A stretch of DNA of 64,000 bases from Tetmemena sp. SeJ-2015 (taxonomy: Eukaryota; Ciliophora; Spirotrichea; Sporadotrichida; Oxytrichidae): NCBI GenBank assembly GCA_027382625.1, contig JAJKFJ010022668.1, positions 1 through 64,000 of the forward strand. The letters are read 5' to 3'. Under the pieces are notes generated by a model. That model searched no databases. It was not told where the DNA came from and saw nothing but the letters and a program-made list of their open reading frames with translations. Shown one piece after another: positions 35,122 through 44,210 of this stretch; the stretch's first letter is position 1; every line of letters starts with the position of its first letter. The translations under genes and the position numbers were made by a program.

Positions 35122-35673
35122 GTGGGGGACCTTTAAACAATAAATGTTCCTAACTTTCCAGAGCTCTCTGTTTAATCCATTTTTGAGCAAATCAAGGAGG
35201 ATAAGGAAGTTCTTAAATACTTGAACTATTATTAAGATGTTGGGGAGCTTCCTGAGAGAGGTTACTTCTAAAATCTATACTCTCAACATTAAGAGGAGAA
35301 TTCCTTCAAAGATTGATATTTTAGCAATCCCAACTCAGAAATGCTGGTCAAATAGAGGAAGAAAAAATGGAAACAATTGAGATCAGCCCTGACATGCTCA
35401 AAGCACTTAAAGCCATGCCTTTTTATTCAAGTATAATTCAAAATTATTCATCAATATATAGAGAAGAAGGGAAGAGCATTGTCAATGCTCAAGGTTAAAT
35501 CTTAAGGCAAGAGACAATAAAAAAAGAGAAAGCATTATGAGATCTCTTGCTCATACTAGGACTACATCTCTGAAGGAATTATGAGTGGAAGCAACTCTGG
35601 ACTACTGAGGCAGACTGAGCACGAAAGCATGCATATACTTAGATCCCCACCAGCTAAAAGATAACTTAACTGA
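35122..35673 (+). pseudogene. Small basic protein, possible TBE 22 kDa-type ORF
   Basis: One frame open from the TGA at 35119-35121 to TGA 35671-35673, broken once by an in-frame TGA at 35314-35316. Before the break: TINVPNFPELSVQSIFEQIK and LNYYQDVGELPERGYFQ. After it: NPNSEMLVKQRKKKWKQL, a Lys/Gln-rich stretch (KSQGKRQQKKRKHYE) and ISEGIMSGSNSGLLRQTE. About 180 residues, so about 21 kDa, which fits the 22 kDa ORF of TBE by size and place. That assignment rests on context only; I cannot match the sequence. Confidence 0.5.
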
Positions 35674-35789
35674 TACATAACCTATTAAATTTAACTTATG
35701 TATAAGGTTTAATTAATCATTCACTCTAATTAATCAGCTCCTTCATTTTATTCAGAGCTCTAATTATCGTTTTCTAGCAATCACACTTA

Positions 35790-36990
35790 TCAATCCTTTT
35801 GAATAGATCTCTCAATTATTTGTTAGTGAGACTTGTTAGTTATTTTAAAGTCCATCTCTGCCAAGCACTTCTTGTAAGAGTGCTTCACTCTACTAAATAT
35901 TTCCTCGATTGGATTGTAATAAGAGCAGTAAGGAGCGTTGAAGAGTAGGATGATATCTTCATTTTAGCAGTATTGAGTAATTATTTTTGAGTGGTGCGCT
36001 CTTAAGTTATCTAGAAAGATAACAGCTTGAAGGCTTTTTTTTTTTTCCAAAGTTTTAATTCCTTTCCCATTTCCTTTTCAGGATGAGATTGGAAGGGAAA
36101 ATTTTTGGGCCCTTTTTTTAATTTAAAATTAGAACTTAATTAAAAAAACCCAAATTTTCCTTAATAATTTAATCAAACTTTTAAATAAAAATTTATTTTG
36201 CTTTAATTGCCAAAAAAAACAAATTTTTAGAAAAGTTAAATTAAACCCTAAAAAGGGGGATTTCTATAGACTTCATTTTATGTCTAAAGTATTTAAGCTT
36301 ATTTTCTTTCTGTTATTAAGAATCTGCTTCTTGTTGCTTTAAATGTGATTCCATGACTTTTGTATATTCTGTAGAGCATTTACTTTGAGATTTGAGTTTC
36401 AGGATATTTCGATGAAAAATTTGGGATCTTTAATAAAGGGAGAGATGCTTTTTGGGGTTTTGAGAGTTTAATCGCTAAGTAAATAGCATAAGTGATCGAA
36501 TGTCAATTTAGATTACTTTTTCGTTATTATGTGCTAATTGACTCTCTGAATTTTAGCGTCCGCACATATTCTTTAAACTCTGAATTCTTTAAGACCTGTA
36601 GCTAATGTGATCTCTTTATAAGTGGAGTAGGTTCTGCTTTCATGAGATGGCTTTAGAGTCCGATATCTCAAAAGAAGAATTAGGGATCTTATGTCTCTTT
36701 AAGTCTAAGCACTTTCCATAAGCAAATTTAACTTAATGAAATTTTTAATCTAGAATTTAATATCTCCTCTATACTCTGAATTTTTATGATTCTTGAGACT
36801 ATTAAGTTCAAACTCAACGAGAAAAGTGTCTTTTAAGAAGCGGCAATCATGATTAGGTCACTTAACAGCTCTTATAAAAAGGAGCGTATTCTCCCTCACC
36901 AGGAGACTATCCTACTTGAGTTTAAATTTTGCTCACCCTTAAATATCTTCATCCTTTATTTAAGAGTACCTCGGGTTTCTAGGGATGTTG
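35790..36990 (-). pseudogene. IS630/Tc1-mariner-type DDE transposase, decayed (TBE 42 kDa-type)
   Basis: Read right to left. The N-terminal helix-turn-helix region is near 36840-36440 (RSLILLLRYRTLKPSHES, YSTYKEITLATGLKEFRV, KLTFDHLCYLLSDQTLKT). A frameshift near 36410 leads to LYRIYKSHGITFKATRS. A low-complexity stretch (36030-36250, A-rich on this strand) has replaced the middle of the protein. The carboxyl part is intact: AVIFLDNLRAHHSK (second catalytic Asp, ~36030-35990) and YCSYYNPIEEIFSRVKHSY (third acidic residue, ~35940-35885), ending at TGA 35792-35790. Spacing from D to NPIEE fits DDE/DDD transposases. It cannot be active as read. Confidence 0.8.
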
Positions 36991-37099
36991 GTGGCTCATT
37001 CTGTTGAAATTAAGTTTTAGAATAATTATTTGCTCGCACTGACTCTTGCCTACTTGTCTTGGCGATATCTCAAACGATCCACTAAACTGATTTATTTAT

Positions 37100-37464
37100 T
37101 TCATCTTCATGTGAAAGTAATTGTTTTAACTGGCTTTGAATTAATTAAGGGATGAGGAGGATTCAAATGTAATTAATATTTAGCAGCAGAGAGAGAATCT
37201 AAAGCACAGCCTCCAATTAATTGACGACTAATACCGCTTTTTCAAGGCCAATTACGTCTCTTATCATTCAATAATCATTGTGTGCATTTTTGGATTATGA
37301 ATCAGCCCCACGAGTACTTGATAAAACTGATGAGTGAGAGGGTGGTGAGGTTTTACTATGAATTCGAAAAACAAAACGTGGCCCTCAAGAACCTCTCAAA
37401 GGCTTTCCCTCTCTACATGAGCGAGGAAACCAAAAGCCTTTTTAAATACAAAAACTTAAAGTGA
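37100..37464 (+). CDS. Cyclin gene 2, 3' part
   Basis: From about 37147: EEDSNVINIQQQRENLK, LQLIDDQYRFFKANYVSY, then a 26 nt intron (GTGTGC...AATCAG, ~37280-37305), then HEYLIKLMSERVVRFYYE and NVALKNLSKAFPLYM to TGA 37462-37464. This aligns with the carboxyl end of cyclin 1 (EHENFSNYHSL, RYFKHTY, LSELQATTIKYIISF, NNLKNLEKSYPQF). So it is the far end of cyclin gene 2, cut from its 5' part by the TBE-like element. The segment corresponding to roughly ILSTLKFKI through KEIKSP of cyclin 1 is not found here. Confidence 0.75.
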
Positions 37465-37971
37465 GTAGATTAAACTTCTACTCTCAAATCAAATTATCCC
37501 ACCCTTTCATATTTCCTTCTTTGATAAATCCTTATTATTTTATCACTTTGAAAATATATATTAGTTCTCAAAGAAAGTAAATGAGACTTAATATTTGATG
37601 TGTTGTAGTGACTAGTTTAGGAGTAGTATACATACAGACATATTATAAACGTAATAAAAAGTCATTTGGAATTAATAATAATCATTCTATTTTTTATCTC
37701 TTGGTCTCTTTATCTTCTTCAAGCTGACTCAGTTCAGCAAACATTATTTATTTAATTTCATATAAATTGAAAAGCGTCGACCATACTTATAAATAGTAGA
37801 TTTCATTACAACCAAATTATAATTCAAATTTCGAGATTAATCTCTTACTCACTTCCAAAATGGATTCATGAAAGATAATAATCTAATGATAAAGGGATGT
37901 AAAAAAGTGAATGGCAATAATAATTATAAATTTAAATTCAAGTTCGTATCATATCAAACAAACAAGGCAGA
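37465..37971. other. Intergenic region, no gene seen
   Basis: AT-rich spacer between the cyclin 2 end and the coiled-coil gene; any promoter of the latter would lie here. Confidence 0.5.
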
Positions 37972-39123
37972 ATGCAAAAGGGACAACAACAACAGATGAG
38001 AGACAGCCCCAGCAAGGATAACGCCATGCAGGAGCAACCAAACGCAGACAACATTGCTGACTTCATGTAAGTGACCATTAGCAAAAGCATGGCAGATTAG
38101 CTTTCCTAACCCACTGTGAATGAAATGAAGAAACTATATTGATACGATGTATTACCTACTAAAAAATTCATTGCTCAAGTTTTCTAATATCCTTTTTAGA
38201 ACCGTGTTGGAAGACCATAGAAAGCAGTGCGAAGCAGAGGGCAAGTACGTAGGTAAGTTAACTTATTTTGGGCCTTGTTATGCTATTCTTGAATTTGATA
38301 TTTCGAATGAAGTTTTTAATTTCCCTATGTAGAGGCTGAGATGGCAAAGAATCGTATTGAAGAGTTGAGAGCTCAGGAGTTCCAGCGCAGAAGAGATGAA
38401 CTTATCCTTAACCAAACCAGAGAGCGAGAAGAGGTTGAGTAGGCTCACCTCATGGAGTACCAGGATTTCAATAAGAACTGGGATGACACCCTTGCTCAGA
38501 TTGAAAACCAAGATCAGCAAGCTCTTGGAGCTCTAGAGGAGAGACATGTGAAAGAGTTGGAAGCCAACAGAGCAGAGTTAGAGCAAACCATCCCCATGAC
38601 CTTCAAGCACTCACACTGTTAAATTTATCAGCCCATCTTCTTCTTTTATTACTCAGCTGAGCTTCTTAACTTGAAGCAGATAGAGTTGCAGTTAGCTAGA
38701 CAGAAGCAGTACGCTGAAGCTCATTAGGTGCAAGTGAAGGCCCAGCAAATGGAGGAGGATGAAAGAGAGAAGTACCTTCAGATGCGCCAGAAGAAGATCG
38801 TCGCAGCTGAGGCAAAGCTCATCCAGCGTCAGTAGAACGAGATGAACGCCCTCAGAAAGAAGGTCGAAGCAGCCATGAATGAACGCCTCAAGCAGAGAGA
38901 ATCTGAGCACAACAAACTCCTCCAGAGATACTAGAACGTCAAGAAGGAGCTCGACAATCAGCAGAACATCGATAGAACCAAGCTTGAAAAGCAGTACTCA
39001 GTCAGACCTTCCACAGCCATGAACAGAAGCATGATGGGTGGATCCAGAATGAACCAATCAAGAATGGTGGGAAAGGTTAGCGCATAGAAGAACATGCCAG
39101 CATCCAAGCCATCTTACCAGTGA
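37972..39123 (+). CDS. Coiled-coil protein
   Basis: Starts MQKGQQQQMRDSPSKDNAM at 37972. An intron (~38136-38200, ending CTTTTTAG) leads to VLEDHRKQCEAEGKY; a second (GTAAGTTAAC...CTATGTAG, about 38254-38331) leads to a long block: EMAKNRIEELRAQEFQRR, HLMEYQDFNKNWDDTLAQ, LEERHVKELEANRAELEQ, after a ~42 bp insert LLNLKQIELQLARQKQY, and KKVEAAMNERLKQRESEH, ending after NRSMMGGSRMNQSRM with TGA 39121-39123. The body is almost all heptad-like Glu/Lys/Gln helix, about 290 residues. Such proteins are common in the ciliary and cortical cytoskeleton, but no named family is recognised. Codon use is more GC-rich than its neighbours, as in a highly expressed gene (inference). Confidence 0.75.
38614..38655. 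other. 42 bp insert: IES (pointer ACTCA) or intron
   Basis: ACTCA repeats at 38609-38613 and 38651-38655 allow IES excision giving TFKHSAELLN. Equally, a GT-AG intron from GTTAAATT (38619) to TTACTCAG gives TFKHSHSELLN in frame. The pyrimidine-rich 3' part favours an intron; the sequence alone does not decide. Confidence 0.5.
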
Positions 39124-39389
39124 ATTCAGGAACCATAGCTTTCTTGAGGAAAGTTACTAAATATAAGGAACAGAGAAGATAGAGGGAAAGAAGCTATCAC
39201 AAGTTATGTGATTTAACGAAGCAGATTTTATTAGACTCAGTCATTTATTTAAGATATAAATTACTCTCATCTTTTCTTCTGCTTCTTATTCAGGCCAGAA
39301 TTAGTTTTCAATTTCTGCCTTGAAGAAGAGCCGAATTAAAATAATCGTTTCTGTTATGAGCAATAAATTTAATTCGCAATTAAAATAAC

Positions 39390-40645
39390 ATGGGCAGTGC
39401 TCTCTGCTGCACGCAGCAGCCACAAGATGGAAATAATATGGACACCAATAATCTTTAAGGCTAGTTTATAATTGTTTTAGTTGATTAATTCTTTTAAAGT
39501 TTTCGAATCCTAACAAGCTGAGACTGATAATTAAAATCCAAGCTTTGATGAGAGGCTTCCGTGATAGAAAGCGAGTGAAGATCCTAAGGGCTACAAGAGC
39601 GAAGTCGATGATGAATCACTTCGATTTTAATGGGCCAGAAAACTTTGACAATCCAGACGTCCAGGTAAAGAAATGTTCTTTTCCTTCACAATTTCAACAG
39701 AAATCTTCCACAAACCATTAAATTTCCCAACTAATTTATTGATGACTTTGAATAGAGAATAAGATAGCAACTTGGGCAGTTTGAATATGGAGCGGAGGAG
39801 AAAGGCCTTGGAATTAGAGAGCAGAGATAGATGGTGTAACTAGAAAATAATGCTCGCTATGAGGGAGAAATATATCCATTTAAATTTTCTAGGTTATATT
39901 TAAAAAGAATGGTATGAGAGAATGGTTTAAGATATTTATTTCCAATAATTTATATAAGCAGAAGAGTTCTTACAAGATTAATTTTAGGTTGAAAGGAAAA
40001 AACATAAGACAGGGTAGAGGAGTTCAGATCTGGCCTGATGGATCGATGTACGAGGGTTGGTGGAAGGACAACAAAGCAAATGGGAAAGGCAGACTTATCC
40101 ACGCTGATGGAGATATCTACGATGGATTTTGGAAGGATGACAAAGCTCATGGCTTCGGTATATACTCGCATCTTGATGGCGCAAGGTATGAAGGAAATTG
40201 GAAGGAAGATAAACAGCACGGCAAGGGGCTGGAGACTTGGCCAGATGGAGCGAGCTATCATGGCGACTATATTGATGGAAAGAAACATGGAATTGGCAAA
40301 TTCACATGGGCAGATAATTCAACTTATGATGGTCAGTTCATAGATAATAACATCGATGGAGATGGAGTTTATCAGTGGTCTGACGGTCGTAAATATGAGG
40401 GTCAGTGGAAGAACAATAAGATGGAGGGCTATGGCATTTTCTTATGGCCTGACAATAGAAGATATGAAGGCTAGTATGTTGATGACAAGAAAGAAGGACT
40501 AGGAGTTTTCTTCTGGCCTGATGGAAGGAAATATGACGGAGAATGGAGAAATGGAAAACAAGATGGTGTGGGTGTTTACACGTCTGCCTCTGGAAAATCC
40601 AAGAAAGGGAGATGGGAAGAAGGGAAGAGAATTGAATGGCTCTGA
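39390..40645 (+). CDS. MORN-repeat protein 1 with IQ motif and acylation-type N-terminus
   Basis: Starts [10 protein letters not shown] at 39390: Gly2 and Cys6-Cys7 fit N-myristoylation plus palmitoylation, so membrane attachment is likely. Exon 2 has an IQ motif ([16 protein letters not shown]). After an intron ending at ~39757, [12 protein letters not shown] leads into about ten MORN repeats from 39988: [52 protein letters not shown], and so on to [13 protein letters not shown], ending EEGKRIEWL at TGA 40643-40645. The N-terminal MORN region is split by a 40 bp IES (39870-39909) and a 76 nt intron (39912-39987). MORN repeats bind lipid or scaffold proteins at membranes and cilia. A paralog lies 1.2 kb downstream. 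Confidence 0.9.
39870..39909. other. IES, 40 bp, pointer AGAA, in MORN gene 1
   Basis: AGAA at 39866-39869 and 39906-39909. Excision plus removal of the adjacent 76 nt intron (GTATGAG...TTTTAG) restores RYEGEWLKGKN, the expected MORN spacing. The insert shifts the frame and has no GT-AG ends. The paralog has an insert at the same codon. Confidence 0.8.
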
Positions 40646-41828
40646 TATAGAGTATATGATTGAAGATAAATTATAATTGCTCTTTGTAGCTTTATAACAT
40701 TCATAAACAATTTTCTCTATTTTTGAATAAATTATCTCAAATGACTAAAAAGAAATTTATGAGATTTGTTATTTCTTATGTTTTAATTGATTTTCTATTC
40801 TAATTTTGGATTATTTTCTTCTTCTAACTAATATTCAATAGCAATTTAAATAAATACACATTTTATCATTCTTTTAGACGACAGTAAGGAAATTGCACTC
40901 AAAAAATATGTTAAAACTCTTATTTTAAGCGAATATCACAATCCAATATCAGCAAAAAGGAGGAAATGATTTATAAAGATGAAATCATTCACAAGAAATA
41001 AAATAGTTTAATTAATTAGGCATAATAAATATTTATAGCATACTAGTAAAATAAAAATTTACACAAATTAAAACTTGACTTTAAAAGTGGAAATTTTAAC
41101 ATTCATTCCAGATTATTCAAGGAGTTAAATTAAAATTTAGTTGAAAAATTTAACTAAATTAACTGTAGATTTTACTGATTATTTTACTGCCAGTAATTAA
41201 TTTAAACTATTTATCTAATACCAGTTTTATATAATAGATATTATCTTTAGAAAAAGACACTTTGAAAGATTGTTTCTAATAATTACAATGAAACTCAAAG
41301 GAAGTCCAAAATGAGTAAAAACAGAAATAATTTTTCATGAATTTAAAAATTAAATGAAAATTTAACTAAGCCAATTTTTGAAAACAATAATATTGCAGCC
41401 TTGTAATTTAGATATTAACAGAAAATTTAAATATTTCAATAATGTCCAAATTTTTTTTAAATTTTTCTTTAATATTTTGGAGATCTTGCTTCATTGCCCT
41501 TCCAAAAAAATGATATTTTTATTAAAAATATTAGCCAAATAAGAAGGTAAAATTAATTAACTAAGGAAAATGAATGAGAAAGTAATCGCAAAAGGATTTG
41601 TCAGTATCTAAAGAAAGTGTTACTTAAGATTGACTGAGAGATGGCATTTGAATTTGCATGATTTATCAAGAGGAGTTTAAAAATAAACACTTATTAAAGA
41701 TATTGAATCCTCAACTATTTAATTTTTCAAATAAATATTAATTTTCAATGCTTAAAAGTGTCAAATGTGAGCTCAAGGTTATATTAAAATTGAAGCAGAG
41801 AATAAAACTAAATTTTGATCAATAAAAC
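40646..41828. other. ~1.2 kb AT-rich spacer between MORN paralogs, no gene seen
   Basis: Long A/T runs with no conserved frame. No similarity by eye to the spacer upstream of MORN gene 1. Confidence 0.5.
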
Positions 41829-42984
41829 ATGGGTAATTCATGTAGCTATGTGCAGAATACAGAAATAAAGATTAAAAACGAATAATCTAATTCTTAAAAA
41901 TTACTTCTTTAAGAATTTAAGGAGCCTAACAAAGCTAGGAAGATACTTAAAATTCAATCTTTTTATTGAGGTATCCGAGATAGAAAACTTGTTAAGTTTA
42001 CTTGTAAAAAAGATGCTATTTTCTCTGAATAATTCAATGAATCCTATTACGAATTAAAAAAATTTGTCCACTTTTCTATCAAATTTATTTACCTCCTTGT
42101 TTAGAGAATAAGATAACAACTTGGGCAGTTTGACTATGGAGATGAGTAACAAGACCTTGGGGAAAGAGAGAAGAGATAGATGGTGCAATTTAAAAATAAT
42201 GCTCGCTATGAGGGAGAAATATATCATATTACAATATAAATTTGAATGAGAATGGTATGATAGCTTTGACATATTCATTTTTCGATAATTAAAAGAAACT
42301 GTAAATTTGATATAAGATTACTTTAGGTTGAAAGGAAAAAACATCAGACAAGGTAGAGGAGTGCAGATCTGGCCTGATGGATCGATATACGAAGGTTGGT
42401 GGAAAAACAATAAATCAAATGGAAAGGGCAGACTTATCCACTCTGATGGAGATATCTACGATGGATTTTGGAAGGATGATAAGGCTCATGGCTTCGGTAT
42501 ATACTCTCATCTCGATGGGGCTAAGTACGAAGGATAATGGAAGGAGGATAAACAGCACGGGAAGGGGCTTGAGACTTGGCCAGACGGATCAAGATATTAA
42601 GGTGAATACATTGATGGAAAGAAGCATGGAATTGGAAAATTCACATGGGCAGATAATTCAACTTATGATGGTCAGTTCGCAGAAAATAACATCGATGGAG
42701 ATGGAGTGTACAAGTGGTCTAACGGCCGCAAGTATGAAGGCTAGTGGAAGAATAATAAGATGGAGGGTTATGGTATTTTGTTGTGGCCTGACAATAGAAG
42801 ATATGAGGGTCAGTTTGTTAAAGACAAGAAGGAAGGACTTGGGGTATTCTTCTGGCCTGACGGAAGGAAATACGACGGAGAATGGAAAAATGGAAAACAA
42901 GATGGTGTGGGTATTTACTTTTCTGCTTTGGGAAAACCAAAATAAGGGAGATGGGAAGAAGGGAAGAGAATTGAATGGCTCTGA
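41829..42984 (+). CDS. MORN-repeat protein 2 (paralog), one in-frame TGA
   Basis: Starts [10 protein letters not shown] at 41829, again Gly2 and Cys5 as an acylation-type start. The IQ-motif exon reads KIQSFY-TGA-GIRDRK: the TGA (41967-41969) replaces Arg of MORN gene 1 ([10 protein letters not shown]). After an intron ending at ~42101, QFDYGDEQQDLG leads, past a 34 bp IES (42219-42252) and a 72 nt intron (42255-42326), into MORN repeats with the same order as gene 1 ([17 protein letters not shown] to [13 protein letters not shown]), stop TGA 42982-42984. The MORN region is very close to gene 1, while the N-terminal part has diverged more. The TGA means a nonsense mutation, a sequence error, or non-stop use. 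Confidence 0.85.
42219..42252. other. IES, 34 bp, pointer GAGAA, in MORN gene 2
   Basis: GAGAA at 42214-42218 and 42248-42252. It lies at the same codon as the IES of MORN gene 1 but differs in length and most of the sequence; both inserts begin with ATATATC-like bases. It contains an in-frame TGA, so it must be removed to read the gene. Confidence 0.82.
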
Positions 42985-43129
42985 TACTTCTTCAAGATTG
43001 AATATTAAGAAAATCATGAAATAGTAAAATTATTCAAACTAAATAAATAACTGGCGATAATTTAATTGATCATTAATTAAAATTTTGGGCTTCTTCATTA
43101 AGATTAACTAGAAAAACATGAAAACCAGG

Positions 43130-43991
43130 ACTTGTAGGATCATTATTTTATTGTGCAACTATCTCTCGAACCCTTGACTCTGAGAATGCTCGAAGGTTAA
43201 ATATGACATCTTCAACAAAAGTGGATTATTGTGCTTTAAGAAATAGTCAACGTACTTTATCACACAGATTGAAGACTATCTTGAGAAGTAAGGTGGCGAA
43301 ATGATTGAGAGTGACAAGAAACAGGTGATAGCTTTTGCAAAATCATTTTTACTTTGAAAAGAGAATATATCCTAACTCAGCTGATAGTGCCTTGAACAGT
43401 TTATTAGAAGACATAGTAGAAGAAAGAAATATCTCCGAAGATTGATAAAACTAGTTCAAATACTTTTTGAGAAATATCCTAGAGAATGATAAATCAGTTA
43501 GAAAGAATTGGAGGCGCTTCCTAATTTAAATTCTTTCTATCCATATATGTAAGATGAAAATCTAAGAGAGACAGCTATCTTATAATACTCCGGCTTTCAG
43601 TCGATACTCTAACCTAAGTTTACCTTCCTTAGCCCAACATTTTAAAGCAGTATGGATAAGAATTAGCAATTAGAATACAGTTTGGAACAAAATTCAGCCC
43701 TTTTTCTACACTACTGACAAGGAATCCAGCTTTTACTATAAGTATTCGCTTTTTTTAGTCTTTTTACTGATTTTTAAAGAGGTACTACCTTCAAATCCTA
43801 ATCATCCTTAAAAAGTGGTCGAATAAGTTCTCTATAATTGTGGGAATTAATTAATAAGTAGAATTAACTTTTTTTTTATTTTTTTTTTCGCATTCGACAA
43901 AGAGAGCTAACAGTACTGAGTTTTAGAGCAGATGAAGAAAGGTTCTTCCTCGTTCATTCAGGCTTTACAGAAGGAAACTGAAAGTTTTTGA
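43130..43991 (+). CDS. Unrecognised protein, exon blocks
   Basis: Blocks: YDIFNKSGLLCFKKQ and YFITQIEDYLEKQGGEMI (about 43203-43323), a 37 nt intron (GTGATAGC...GAAAAG), RIYPNSADSALNSLLEDI (about 43361-43445), then in another frame ELEALPNLNSFYPYMQDE and YSGFQSILQPKFTFLSPT, reaching TGA at 43715-43717. A last open stretch near 43888-43989 (LTVLSFRADEERFFLVHS, TGA 43989-43991) may be a final exon or a separate piece. No domain recognised. Confidence 0.4.
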
Positions 43992-44210
43992 CTGAATGTC
44001 TAATAATAATTATATATTTTATATAACCTCGACTTGGAATAATCTAATAAATTTTTTTTAGTAATTAAGTTTGAATTAGTTGATTATTTCACTGATTTTA
44101 TCAATATTACATGAATTTAAAGAATTTCTACCAATGTCCTTTATTTTTTAAATTTCTAATACATTTTAATTTGATAGTTATAATTAAATTATATTTTATG
44201 TTTCTTTCAG

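Larger units (their letters stand above)
32777..37090. mobile_element. TBE-like transposon, decayed, inserted in cyclin gene 2
   Basis: About 4.3 kb holding three transposon-type ORFs: a two-zinc-finger plus kinase protein (minus, 34306-32781), a small basic protein (plus, 35122-35673) and an IS630/Tc1-mariner-type DDE transposase (minus, about 36990-35790). From family knowledge, hypotrich TBE elements are about 4.1 kb and encode just this set (57 kDa zinc finger/kinase, 22 kDa, 42 kDa transposase). It separates 5' and 3' parts of a cyclin gene. I could not see terminal inverted repeats or telomere-like C4A4 ends, so exact limits are approximate, and several frames are broken. Confidence 0.8.

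Noticed and set aside
36030..36250. Poly-A/T tract as a poly(A) tail of a retroposed copy
   Set aside because: It lies within a transposase remnant between its N- and C-terminal parts, with no target duplication or processed gene next to it.
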